Positions 15,207-22,764 of a stretch of 23,630 bases of DNA are shown in pieces. Every line of letters starts with the position of its first letter. Within the stretch, counting starts at the first letter, position 1. Location of the stretch: assembly GCA_017883495.1 (NCBI GenBank), contig JADGNL010000028.1:1-23630 (forward strand). Reading direction: 5' to 3'. The notes under the pieces are model-generated. The model ran no database searches and had not been told where the DNA came from. It worked only from the letters and a program-made list of their open reading frames with translations. Source of the DNA: Methanomicrobiales archaeon (lineage in GTDB: Archaea > Halobacteriota > Methanomicrobia > Methanomicrobiales > Methanospirillaceae). Made by a program: the position numbers and the translations under genes.

Positions 15207-16136
15207 TCACGGGGCGCTGCCGGGACCTGTGCGGATATCATACACGGCGTGCCATCGGCCCGGAGAATACGAGCGCACCCGGCGCTCGACCACGTCGGCG
15301 ACCGGGAACGGCGCGAGCGCGGGGAGGGCCTCGCCCTCGGCGGACTGGAGGTGGTAGAGGTGGATCGTCCCGCCGGGCCGGCAGAGCGAGAACGCGGCCG
15401 GAAGGAACGGCAGGGGCGAGAGCGGCAGGTTCATGACCACGCGGTCGAAGGGCCGGGTGAAGACGGCGGGCAGGCGGGCCGCGTCGGCCAGGACCGGGAG
15501 CACGTTGCCGACCCGGTTCCTCCGGCAGTTCTCGATCATGGCTCCGACCGCCGCGGGGTTGATGTCCGAGGCCGCCACGAACCGGGCCGTGCGCGCGAGC
15601 GTGAGGGCGAACGGGCCGGCCCCGGCGAACATGTCGAGCACCCGCTCGTCCCGCTTCACGAGCCCGGCGAGGCGCTGCCGCTCGGTGGAGAGGCGGGCCG
15701 AGAAGTAGACCTCGGCGAGGTCGACCCGGAAGACGAGACCGTGCTCGCGGACCTCGGTCACGGTCGTCGGCTCGCCCGCGAGCACGGCGAAACGGCGCGT
15801 GCGGTACGGCCCCTCGACGTGCCCCTCGGGGGCCGCCACGGTCGTGATCGACGGGCGCGACGCGAGCAGGAGCCGGGCCGCCTCGGGGTCGGGCTCGGGC
15901 AGGATCGCGATGCCGCCCACGAGCTCGTGCCGGGGCAGCTCCGGGCGCGGCGCGTGGGCGGTGAAGGTCGCGCGGACCGCGCCCTCGACCGGCTCGAGGA
16001 CGGGCAGGAGGAGCCGCTCCCCCTCCGGCCGGACCCGCAGGGAGCGGTCGAGGAGCCCGCGCTCGAGGAGCCGGCGGCGGCAGCCCTCGCCGTCCTCCCG
16101 CGCCACCGCGACCGCCCAGCTTTCGCGTTCCCCCAT
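15207..16136 (-). CDS. Trm5-family tRNA methyltransferase
   Basis: This 309-residue protein matches the Trm5/TYW2 family, which acts on guanosine 37 of tRNA: Trm5 methylates G37 at N1, TYW2 builds wyosine derivatives. Visible motifs are EVYFSARLSTERQR at 142-155, the SAM-binding DMFAGAGPF at 168-176, the acidic SDINPAA at 190-196, and the NLP motif at 236-238, followed by GGTIHLYH. The N-terminal 100 residues correspond to the tRNA-binding D1-type region. NLP and the N-terminal layout favour Trm5 over TYW2, but I cannot separate subfamilies with certainty. ATG 16136 is preceded by GGAG at nine bases; ATGs at 16145 and 16142 are alternatives. It is head-to-head with hmgA, with only 31 bases between start codons. 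Confidence 0.85.
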   Translation of the reverse strand: MGERESWAVAVAREDGEGCRRRLLERGLLDRSLRVRPEGERLLLPVLEPVEGAVRATFTAHAPRPELPRHELVGGIAILPEPDPEAARLLLASRPSITTVAAPEGHVEGPYRTRRFAVLAGEPTTVTEVREHGLVFRVDLAEVYFSARLSTERQRLAGLVKRDERVLDMFAGAGPFALTLARTARFVAASDINPAAVGAMIENCRRNRVGNVLPVLADAARLPAVFTRPFDRVVMNLPLSPLPFLPAAFSLCRPGGTIHLYHLQSAEGEALPALAPFPVADVVERRVRSYSPGRWHAVYDIRTGPGSAP

Positions 16137-16167
16137 GCTCATCATCTCCGGCGCCCATAGCTCTGGT

Positions 16168-17376
16168 ATGGACGAGTACCTGGAGAAGCTTCGGAGCGGG
16201 GCGCTTAAACTCTATGCACTCGAGCAGGCCCTCCCGGCCGCCGACGCGGTCGCGGTCCGCCGCGCGTACATCGAGGCCGAGACCGGGACCGCGCTCCCGA
16301 CACTCGGGGCGTTCGCCATCTCCCCCGAGCGGGTGACGCGGCGGAACTGCGAGAACATGATCGGTGCGGTCCAGGTCCCGGTCGGCGTCGCGGGGCCGCT
16401 CCGCGTCCGCGGCGAGCACGCCGACGGGAGCTACTGGCTCCCGCTCGCCACCACCGAGGGCGCGCTCGTCGCCTCGGTCAACCGCGGCTGCAGCGCGATC
16501 ACCCGGGCGGGCGGCGCCGAGGTCCGGATCTTCGCCGACCGGATGACGCGGGCGCCGGTCTTCGCGGCCCGGTCGGTCGCGCACTCGGCCGAGATCGTGC
16601 GCTGGGTCGAGGCGCACTTCGCCGAGCTCCGGGAGGCGGCCGGCGCGACCACGCGCCACGGCCGGCTCGTCGGCGCGACCTGCTCGGTCGCCGGGACCTC
16701 GGTCTTCGTCCGGCTCGAGTTCACCACCGGGGACGCGATGGGCATGAACATGGTCACGATCGCCTCCGAGGCCGTTGCCGCCGTGGTCGAGCGCGAGACC
16801 GGGGCGCGGCTCGTCTCGTCCTCGGGCAACCTCTGCACGGACAAGAAGCCCGCCGCCGTCAACGTGGTCTCGGGCCGCGGTCGCACGGTCGCGGCCGGCG
16901 TCCTGCTCCCCGACGACCTGATCCGGGACGTCCTCAAGACCGACGCCGCAAGCCTCGTCGAGGTGAACACGCGGAAGAATCTGGTCGGCTCGGCCCGCGC
17001 CGGCGCGCTCGGCTTCAACGCACACGCGGCGAACGTGATCGCGGCCCTCTTCATCGCCTGCGGCCAGGACCCGGCGCACGTGGTCGAGGGCTCGCTCGCG
17101 GTCACGACCATCGACCCGGCCCCGGGCGGGGCGTACGTCGCGGTCACGCTCCCCGCGCTCCCGCTCGGCACGGTCGGCGGCGGCACCGCGATCGAGACCC
17201 AGGCGGAGTGTCTCGGGATCCTCGGCGTCGCCGGCGGCGGCGATCCCCCGGGGGAACATGCGAAGGCCCTTGCGGAGATCGTCGCGGCCGGCGTGCTCGC
17301 CGGGGAGATCTCCCTGCTCTCCGCGCAGGCCGCCGGGCACCTCGCCCGCGCCCACGTGACCCTCGGGCGCGGCTAG
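16168..17376 (+). CDS. hmgA: Hydroxymethylglutaryl-CoA reductase (class I)
   Basis: HMG-CoA reductase makes mevalonate with NADPH, the committed step toward archaeal isoprenoid lipids. The 402-residue length is normal for the soluble archaeal class I enzyme. The N-terminal ENMIGAVQVPVGVAGPL (62-78) is the class I signature. Catalytic residues expected from the family are Glu97 (TTEGALVAS), Lys226 (DKKPAAVN), Asp301 (GQDPAH) and His396 (LARAH); DAMGMNM (189-195) binds the cofactor and GTVGGGT lies at 334-340. ATG 16168 gives the family N-terminus; no clear TATA box is seen in the 31-base gap, so promoter elements must lie inside the divergent methyltransferase gene. Its TAG stop overlaps the convergent rimI stop within CTAG. 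Confidence 0.97.
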   Translation: MDEYLEKLRSGALKLYALEQALPAADAVAVRRAYIEAETGTALPTLGAFAISPERVTRRNCENMIGAVQVPVGVAGPLRVRGEHADGSYWLPLATTEGALVASVNRGCSAITRAGGAEVRIFADRMTRAPVFAARSVAHSAEIVRWVEAHFAELREAAGATTRHGRLVGATCSVAGTSVFVRLEFTTGDAMGMNMVTIASEAVAAVVERETGARLVSSSGNLCTDKKPAAVNVVSGRGRTVAAGVLLPDDLIRDVLKTDAASLVEVNTRKNLVGSARAGALGFNAHAANVIAALFIACGQDPAHVVEGSLAVTTIDPAPGGAYVAVTLPALPLGTVGGGTAIETQAECLGILGVAGGGDPPGEHAKALAEIVAAGVLAGEISLLSAQAAGHLARAHVTLGRG

Positions 17377-17834
17377 CGGAACCAGCGCATCATCATGTGC
17401 GCGTCCTCGCCGTTCGCGTAGTACCCGGGGATGGTGAAGACGTCCTGATACCCGCACCGGCGGTAGAAGGTCTGGGCGGGCAGGTTCGAGGCCCGGACCT
17501 CGAGCTGGACGGCCGAGGCCCCGGTGACCAGGAACTCCTGCTCGACCCGGGCCACGAGCTGGCGCCCGACCCCGCGCTGTCGGAAGCCCGGCGCGACCGC
17601 GAAGTTGCAGATGTGCCCGTAGACCTGCTCGCCCGTGTCCTCGCAGGCGCCGGCGAGGAACCCGCCCACGGCGCCCCCGGCCGAGGCCACGAAGAAGTAG
17701 TCGCCGCAGTACTCGAGGATCCAGGCGAGGGTGGACTCGTCCCAGGGGTCGGGAAACGAGACCTGCTCGATCGCCGCGACCCCCGGAAGGTCGTGCACCC
17801 GGGCCCGGTGGATCTGGAACGGCTCCGCCATCAT
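17373..17834 (-). CDS. rimI: GNAT N-acetyltransferase, RimI type
   Basis: This 153-residue protein has a single GNAT domain and resembles RimI, the N-terminal alanine acetyltransferase (archaeal relatives act as general N-terminal acetyltransferases, using acetyl-CoA). The acetyl-CoA pyrophosphate loop RQRGVG is at 85-90 after the strand HICNFAVAP, and NLPAQTFYRRCGY is the typical late helix, with the RimI-like GYYANGEDAHMM near the C-terminus. Two adjacent ATGs (17834, 17831) start it; a TATA-like CATATGGG (minus strand) about 26 nt upstream suggests a leaderless message. It is divergent from the DUF1015 gene and overlaps hmgA by four bases at the stops. Confidence 0.9.
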   Translation of the reverse strand: MMAEPFQIHRARVHDLPGVAAIEQVSFPDPWDESTLAWILEYCGDYFFVASAGGAVGGFLAGACEDTGEQVYGHICNFAVAPGFRQRGVGRQLVARVEQEFLVTGASAVQLEVRASNLPAQTFYRRCGYQDVFTIPGYYANGEDAHMMMRWFR

Positions 17835-17855
17835 CGCCTGTCAGGTTGGCCGATC

Positions 17856-17863
17856 CCCCATAT
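17856..17863 (-). promoter_or_regulatory. TATA-like box for rimI
   Basis: The minus strand reads CATATGGG, centred about 26 nt before the first rimI ATG. Confidence 0.45.
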
Positions 17864-17927
17864 GATGGTTGGGATCGGAGCCGGGCACGGGCTTTTTGTT
17901 CGCTCCCGCCCCAGAGTACGGGAAGCC

Positions 17928-19187
17928 ATGGTGCAGATCCATCCGTTCGCCGGCGTCCGGGCCGCCCCGGCCCACGCGCAGGCGATCCCGTCGGTCCCGT
18001 ACGACGTCGTCTCGGCCGCCGAGGCCCGGGCGGTCCTCGCGGAGAACCCGCTCTCGTTCCTCTCGGTGATCCGCTCGGACGCCGACCTGCCGGGCGTGAA
18101 GCCCGACGACGACCGGGTCTACGCGCTGGCGGGCGAGCGGTTCCGCGCCCTCCTCGCGGACGGGCTCATGCTCCAGGACCCGTCGCCGGGATTCTACCTC
18201 TACGAGGTCGCGACCTGCGATAGGATCTTCGTCGGCATCGTCGCCTGCGTCGAGGCCGGCGATTACGAGTCCGGCCTGATCCGGCGGCACGAGCAGACCC
18301 GGTACGACAAGGAGCGCGACCGCACCCGGCACATCGAGGCCGTGAACGCGAACACGGGCCTCGTCTTCCTCCTCTACCGCGACCCCGGGGGCCTGCACGC
18401 CCGGCTCGAGCAGCTGGCCCGGAGCGTGCCGGTCTCGGCCGAGGTCACGGCCGATCAGGGCGTGCGCCACCGGCTGCACCGGGTCGACGACCCGGCCGCG
18501 ATCGAGGCCCTCGAGGCGACCTTCGGCGCGGTCGACGCGCTCTACATCGCCGACGGCCACCACCGGGCGAAGTCCGCGGTCGCCGTGGCCGAGGCCCGGC
18601 GCGCCGCGGGGACCGCCTCGGTCGAGTCCGAGCGGTTCATGGCCGTCCTCTTCGCCCACGAGCGGGTCCGGCTCCACGGGTACTCGCGGCTCGTGACGGA
18701 TCTCGGGGCGCTCTCACCCGAGGCGTGGCTCCGCGCGCTCCGCGCGATCGGCACGGTCGAGCCGATCGAGGGCGTCGACGCACACGGCTTCCACGTTCCG
18801 CCGCGAACGCCGTGCACCGGGGACCGGCGCGTCCTCCACATGTACCTCCCGGGGCAGTGGTACGAGCTCTCGTTTCCGCGCGAGCAGGACGAGGGCCTGA
18901 TCCGCGGGCTCGACGTCCAGTTCCTCCAGGACCGGGTCCTCGACCCCGTCCTCGGGATCTCGGACCCGCGCGGCGACCCGCGCCTCCAGTACCTCGGCGG
19001 CGCCAAGCCGCTCTCGCGCCTGATCGAGGCCGTCGACTCGGGCGAGTTCGCCGTCGCGTTCGCGCTCCAGCCGCTCTCGATCGCGACCGTGCTCGACTGC
19101 GCCGACGCCGGGCTCGTGATGCCGCCCAAATCGACCTGGTTCGAGCCGAAGGTCCTCTCGGGCTTCGTGGTCCACCTGCTCGACTGA
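17928..19187 (+). CDS. DUF1015 family protein
   Basis: The 419-residue protein belongs to the widespread DUF1015 family, recognised by PFAGVRAA near the start, PSVPYDVVS (21-29), the charged block RRHEQTRYDKERDRTRH (119-135) and the very conserved DGHHRAKSA (209-217), which looks like a catalytic or phosphate-binding site. Biochemical function is not established to my knowledge; in several organisms homologues sit beside serine-biosynthesis genes, so a link to amino-acid metabolism is plausible, but there is no serA or serC here. ATG 17928 directly precedes the conserved N-terminus; an earlier in-frame ATG (17862) lies in promoter-like sequence. A T-rich GCTTTTTG about 33 nt upstream may be its TATA element. 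hisG follows 37 nt downstream with its own promoter. Confidence 0.88.
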   Translation: MVQIHPFAGVRAAPAHAQAIPSVPYDVVSAAEARAVLAENPLSFLSVIRSDADLPGVKPDDDRVYALAGERFRALLADGLMLQDPSPGFYLYEVATCDRIFVGIVACVEAGDYESGLIRRHEQTRYDKERDRTRHIEAVNANTGLVFLLYRDPGGLHARLEQLARSVPVSAEVTADQGVRHRLHRVDDPAAIEALEATFGAVDALYIADGHHRAKSAVAVAEARRAAGTASVESERFMAVLFAHERVRLHGYSRLVTDLGALSPEAWLRALRAIGTVEPIEGVDAHGFHVPPRTPCTGDRRVLHMYLPGQWYELSFPREQDEGLIRGLDVQFLQDRVLDPVLGISDPRGDPRLQYLGGAKPLSRLIEAVDSGEFAVAFALQPLSIATVLDCADAGLVMPPKSTWFEPKVLSGFVVHLLD

Positions 19188-19191
19188 TCCC

Positions 19192-19200
19192 CTTTTATCG
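19192..19200 (+). promoter_or_regulatory. TATA box for hisG
   Basis: CCTTTTATC is centred about 28 nt before the hisG ATG, implying a leaderless message. Confidence 0.55.
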
Positions 19201-19224
19201 CCTTCTCGGGCGCACGTTCTCTGC

Positions 19225-20097
19225 ATGATCAGCATCGCCCTCCCCAAGGGCTCGCTCGAGGAGCAGACCCTCGCGCTCTTTCGCGAGGCCGACCTGGCCG
19301 TCCGCCGGACCGACCGCGACTACAGCCCGACGATCCGCGACGACCGGATCGGCAAGGTCACGATCCTGCGGCCGCAGGAGATCCCGCAGTACGTCGCGAT
19401 GGGCTACTTCGACCTCGGGATCTCGGGCCTCGACTGGGTCCACGAGACCGATGCCGACGTGGTCGAGGTCGCGAAGCTCAACTACTCCAAGACCGGAGAG
19501 GGCACGGTCCGAATCGTGGTAGCGGTCCACGCCACGGACCCGGCCGAGACGGTCCAGGCGATCCGGCCCGACGCGCGGGTCACGACAGAGTATCCCCGCC
19601 TGACCGAACGGTTCTTCGCGGATCTGGGGGTCCCGGTCCGGCTCTTTCCGTCGTACGGCGCCTCCGAGGCCAAGGTCCCCGACCTGATGGACGTCGTGGT
19701 CGACCTGACCGAGACCGGGACCACGCTCCGCAAGAACGGCCTGAAGATCATCGGCCGGATCATGGAGTCGTACACGGTGATCGTCGCGAACCGCGAGGCC
19801 TGGGCCGACCCCGAGCGGCGGCGGGCGATCGACGAGATCACGACCCTGCTCCTCGGTGTGCTCGATGCCCGGAGCCGCACCCTCCTCTCGATGAACGTCC
19901 CGGCCGGCTCGGTCGACGCGGTGATGGCCGCCCTGCCCGCACTCAAGCGCCCGACGGTCTCGGCGCTCTTCGGGATCGACTACTTCTCGGTCGAGACGGT
20001 CGTGCAGAAGTCCGAGGTGAACCGGCTGATCCCGCTGCTGAAGGCGGCCGGGGCCGAGGACATCCTCGAACTCTCGATCGCGAAGATCATCCGGTGA
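19225..20097 (+). CDS. hisG: ATP phosphoribosyltransferase (long form)
   Basis: HisG joins ATP and PRPP in the first, feedback-controlled step of histidine synthesis. At 290 residues it is the long, hexameric form with a C-terminal ACT-like regulatory domain (about 215-290) that binds histidine, so it needs no HisZ partner. Family features are IALPKGSL at the start, DLGISGLDWV at 63-72 and the PRPP loop DLTETGTTL at 160-168. ATG 19225 is the only start fitting the N-terminus, and a TATA box lies 28 nt upstream. No other his gene is in the window, so the pathway is dispersed. It is followed after 34-40 nt by the arginine operon, which has its own TATA-like element. Confidence 0.97.
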   Translation: MISIALPKGSLEEQTLALFREADLAVRRTDRDYSPTIRDDRIGKVTILRPQEIPQYVAMGYFDLGISGLDWVHETDADVVEVAKLNYSKTGEGTVRIVVAVHATDPAETVQAIRPDARVTTEYPRLTERFFADLGVPVRLFPSYGASEAKVPDLMDVVVDLTETGTTLRKNGLKIIGRIMESYTVIVANREAWADPERRRAIDEITTLLLGVLDARSRTLLSMNVPAGSVDAVMAALPALKRPTVSALFGIDYFSVETVVQKSEVNRLIPLLKAAGAEDILELSIAKIIR

Positions 20098-20106
20098 TAT
20101 CGATCC

Positions 20107-20114
20107 CCTTAAAC
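20107..20114 (+). promoter_or_regulatory. TATA-like box of the arginine operon
   Basis: CTTAAACC-type sequence is centred 28 nt before ATG 20138 and only 22 nt before ATG 20132, favouring the second ATG as the argC start if the message is leaderless. Confidence 0.4.
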
Positions 20115-20137
20115 CGCGCCCGCTCCGATATATGCGC

Positions 20138-21124
20138 ATGGAGATCGCCATCGTCGGGGCCTCGGGGTACGCAGGCGGGGACCTTGTCCGCCTGCTCGCC
20201 TCCCACTCCTCGGCCGAGGTGACCGTCGCGACCTCGCGGCGGCACGACGGCATTCCGCTCACGCACGTCCACCCCCAACTCACGGGCTTCACGGAGGTCG
20301 CGTTCACGAACCCGGCCGTCGATGCCATCGATGCGGACTTCGCGTTCCTCGCCGTGCCGCACACGGCCGCGATGCAGTACGTGCGCCCGCTCCTCGACCG
20401 CGGCATCAGGGTCGTGGACCTCTCGGCCGACTACCGGCTGCCGAAGGCCGTCTTCGAGGCCGTCTACGAGGTCGAGCACACGGCCTGGTTCGCGGCACCG
20501 TACGGGATCCCCGAGCTCCACCGCGACGCGATCGTCGGGGCCGACTTCGTCTCGAACCCCGGCTGCTTCCCGACGGGAGCGACGCTCGCGGCGGCTCCGC
20601 TCGCCCGGCATGCCGAGACCGTGATCTACGACTCGAAGTCCGGGGTCTCGGGCGCCGGGGACAACCCGTCGGCCGTGACCCACTATCCGAACGTGGGCGA
20701 CACCTGCACGGCCTACAAGTGGACGAACCACCGCCACCTGGCCGAGATGCGCCAGGAGCTCGCGGCCCTCGGCTCGCTGGCGCGCTGCTACTTCACGCCC
20801 CACCTCCTCCCGGTCAACCGGGGGATCCTGACCACGGCCCACGTCCTGCTCGCGGAGCCGATGGAGCAGGAGGCGGTCGAGGCGCTCTACCGGGACTTCT
20901 ACAAGGACGAGCCGTTCGTCCGGTACCAGCGGCCGACCCTCTCGTCGGTCCGCGGCTCGAACTTCTGCGACCTCGCGGTCGAGGTGGCCGAGGACCGCGC
21001 GGTCGTGGTCTCGGCGATCGACAACCTGGTCAAGGGCGCGGCCGGCCAGGCGATCCAGAACATGAATCTGATGTGCGGCTACCCCGAGGACGACGGGCTT
21101 CGGATGCCCGGCGTCGCCCCCTGA
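20138..21124 (+). CDS. argC: N-acetyl-gamma-glutamyl-phosphate reductase
   Basis: ArgC reduces N-acetylglutamyl phosphate with NADPH in arginine synthesis. The product starts MEIAIVGASGYAGGDL, a Rossmann GxSGYxG loop, and contains the catalytic Cys143 in NPGCFPTGA, the substrate-binding LSADYRL before it, and HPQL and PHTAAM typical of the family. The 328-residue length is normal. ATG 20132 would add two residues; 20138 is preferred from the promoter spacing. It heads an operon argC - CBS gene - argJ - argB: nine bases separate its stop from the next ATG. The pathway is thus arranged for ArgB phosphorylation, ArgC reduction and ArgJ acetyl recycling. Confidence 0.96.
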   Translation: MEIAIVGASGYAGGDLVRLLASHSSAEVTVATSRRHDGIPLTHVHPQLTGFTEVAFTNPAVDAIDADFAFLAVPHTAAMQYVRPLLDRGIRVVDLSADYRLPKAVFEAVYEVEHTAWFAAPYGIPELHRDAIVGADFVSNPGCFPTGATLAAAPLARHAETVIYDSKSGVSGAGDNPSAVTHYPNVGDTCTAYKWTNHRHLAEMRQELAALGSLARCYFTPHLLPVNRGILTTAHVLLAEPMEQEAVEALYRDFYKDEPFVRYQRPTLSSVRGSNFCDLAVEVAEDRAVVVSAIDNLVKGAAGQAIQNMNLMCGYPEDDGLRMPGVAP

Positions 21125-21133
21125 GGAAGAACC

Positions 21134-21616
21134 ATGAATGTCAGCGAGATCATGACCCCGGACCCGCTCACGGTCCAGGCGGACGCGAGCGTCCGGGATG
21201 CAGCACGGATCATGCGGGAACACCACATCGGCGGACTGCCCGTCCTCGACGGGACGCGGCTGGTCGGCATGGTGACCGACTCGGACCTGCTCGCCCTGCT
21301 CTCGACAAAGCCGCCCTCGGAAGACCTCTGGCTGCCCTCGCCGCTCGAGATCATCGAGGTGCCGATTCGCGAGTTCATCAACTGGGAGAAGACCAAGGCG
21401 GCCCTCGCCGACATCGGGACCATGCCCGTCAGCCGGGTGATGAGCGAGCCGCCGATCACGATCGGCGAGGAGGCCGCACTCGAGGATGCGGCCGCGCTGA
21501 TGCTCCGGGAGGGGATCGTCCGCCTCCCCGTGATGCGCGGAGCCGCGCTCGTCGGGATCGTGACCCGCTCGGACATCGTCCAGGGGCTGGCGACCGGGCG
21601 GGAGCCCGCGACATGA
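21134..21616 (+). CDS. Two-CBS-domain protein in the arginine operon
   Basis: This 160-residue protein consists of two CBS domains, about residues 1-57 (SEIMTPDPLTV, then HHIGGLPVLDG, VGMVTDSDLL) and 97-152 (SRVMSEPPITI, then GIVRLPVM, VGIVTRSDIV), joined by a 40-residue linker containing Trp-rich EDLWLPSP and INWEK. CBS pairs bind adenosyl ligands such as AMP, ATP or SAM and report energy state. GAGGAAG overlapping the argC stop lies about six bases before ATG 21134, and the stop overlaps argJ as ATGA, so it is co-translated within the arginine operon. A role in tuning arginine enzymes to energy charge is suggested by context only; the family is diverse and no partner domain is present. Confidence 0.93.
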   Translation: MNVSEIMTPDPLTVQADASVRDAARIMREHHIGGLPVLDGTRLVGMVTDSDLLALLSTKPPSEDLWLPSPLEIIEVPIREFINWEKTKAALADIGTMPVSRVMSEPPITIGEEAALEDAAALMLREGIVRLPVMRGAALVGIVTRSDIVQGLATGREPAT

Positions 21617-22764
21617 GGTCGATCTGCGCGATCGACGGGGTCGAGGCGGCCGGCGTCAGGGAGGGCAGGTACGGGCTCGCGCTGATCCGGGCCGAAGGGA
21701 CCGCGGCCGGCGTCTTCACCTCGAACCTGGCCCGGGCGGCTCCCATCGAGCTGATGATGGAGCGGATCCGGCGGGGCCGTCTCGGCGGGATCATCGCGAA
21801 CTCGGGCTGCGCGAACGCCCACTCGGGCCGGCGCGGACTCGAGGACGCGGCCGCGATGGCTGCGATCGGATCCCGCGCGCTCGGGGTCGACGAGCGCGAG
21901 GTCGGCGTGGCCTCGACCGGCGTCATCGGCCGGTACCTCGACCTCCCCCGGATCGAGCGGCAGGCGACCGGGATCGCCGGCTCGCTCGCACGGTCCGAGA
22001 CAGCCGAGACCGACGCGGCCCGGGCGATCATGACGACCGATCTCGTCGAGAAGCACGCGCTGGTCCGCGGCGACGGCTTCTCGGTCGCGGGGATCTGCAA
22101 GGGCTCGGGCATGATCGCGCCGAACATGGGCACCATGCTCGCGTTCATCTACACCGACGCCGCGGTCGAGCAGCCGATCCTCACGGCCGCGCTCCGGCTC
22201 GCCGCGGACCGGTCCTTCAACCGGGTGGTCGTGGACGGCGACACCTCCACGAACGACGTCGCGTTCCTGACGGCGACGGGCGCCGCGGGCCGGGTCGCGC
22301 CGAACGCGTTCGAACGGGCGCTCGAGGACTGCTGCCGCGCGCTCGCGATCCAGATCGCGGCCGACGGCGAGGGCGCGACCAAGCTGATCGAGATGACCGT
22401 GATCGGGGCGCCGGAGGAGGAGGACGCGGCCACCGTGGCCCGGACGATCGTCGGGTCTCCGCTGGTCAAGACCGCGGTCTACGGCGAGGACCCGAACTGG
22501 GGCCGGATCGTGGCGGCCGCGGGCCGGGCCGGGGTCGAGTTCGATCCGTACGCCGTCTCGCTCTCCATCGGCGAGGGCGACGGTGCCGTGCCGCTCGTGA
22601 CGCGGGGCGAGATCGTGGTCGACCTCGCGCGGGCCAAGGCCGCGATGGCCGGAAACCGGGTCGTCTTCACCCTCGACCTCGGCGCCGGCGAGGGCGAGGC
22701 CACGGCCTGGGGCTGCGATCTGACTCCGGGCTACGTCGAGATCAACGGGAAGTACACGACATGA
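21613..22764 (+). CDS. argJ: Glutamate N-acetyltransferase (ArgJ)
   Basis: ArgJ moves the acetyl group from N-acetylornithine to glutamate, recycling it in the arginine pathway; bifunctional forms also use acetyl-CoA. The 383-residue precursor cleaves itself into two chains before the nucleophilic Thr174, in APNMGTMLAF (169-178); the residue before it is Gly173 where many homologues have Ala. Other motifs are NSGCANA (63-69), STGVIG (101-106, oxyanion hole) and KTAVYGEDPNWGRI in the second chain. ATG 21613 overlaps the CBS gene stop (ATGA) and starts at the family N-terminus; a longer frame upstream is spurious. Its stop overlaps argB by the same ATGA arrangement. Whether it is mono- or bifunctional cannot be told from sequence alone, and argA is not seen. 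Confidence 0.96.
   Translation: MRSICAIDGVEAAGVREGRYGLALIRAEGTAAGVFTSNLARAAPIELMMERIRRGRLGGIIANSGCANAHSGRRGLEDAAAMAAIGSRALGVDEREVGVASTGVIGRYLDLPRIERQATGIAGSLARSETAETDAARAIMTTDLVEKHALVRGDGFSVAGICKGSGMIAPNMGTMLAFIYTDAAVEQPILTAALRLAADRSFNRVVVDGDTSTNDVAFLTATGAAGRVAPNAFERALEDCCRALAIQIAADGEGATKLIEMTVIGAPEEEDAATVARTIVGSPLVKTAVYGEDPNWGRIVAAAGRAGVEFDPYAVSLSIGEGDGAVPLVTRGEIVVDLARAKAAMAGNRVVFTLDLGAGEGEATAWGCDLTPGYVEINGKYTT

Noticed and set aside
15238..17457. 739-codon minus-strand frame across hmgA and the Trm5-like gene
   Set aside because: It is a composite shadow in the wrong frame; both real genes have full motif sets in other frames.
20719..21612. In-frame extension of argJ far upstream
   Set aside because: It would cover argC and the CBS gene in a wrong frame; ATG 21613 gives the normal ArgJ N-terminus and an ATGA overlap.
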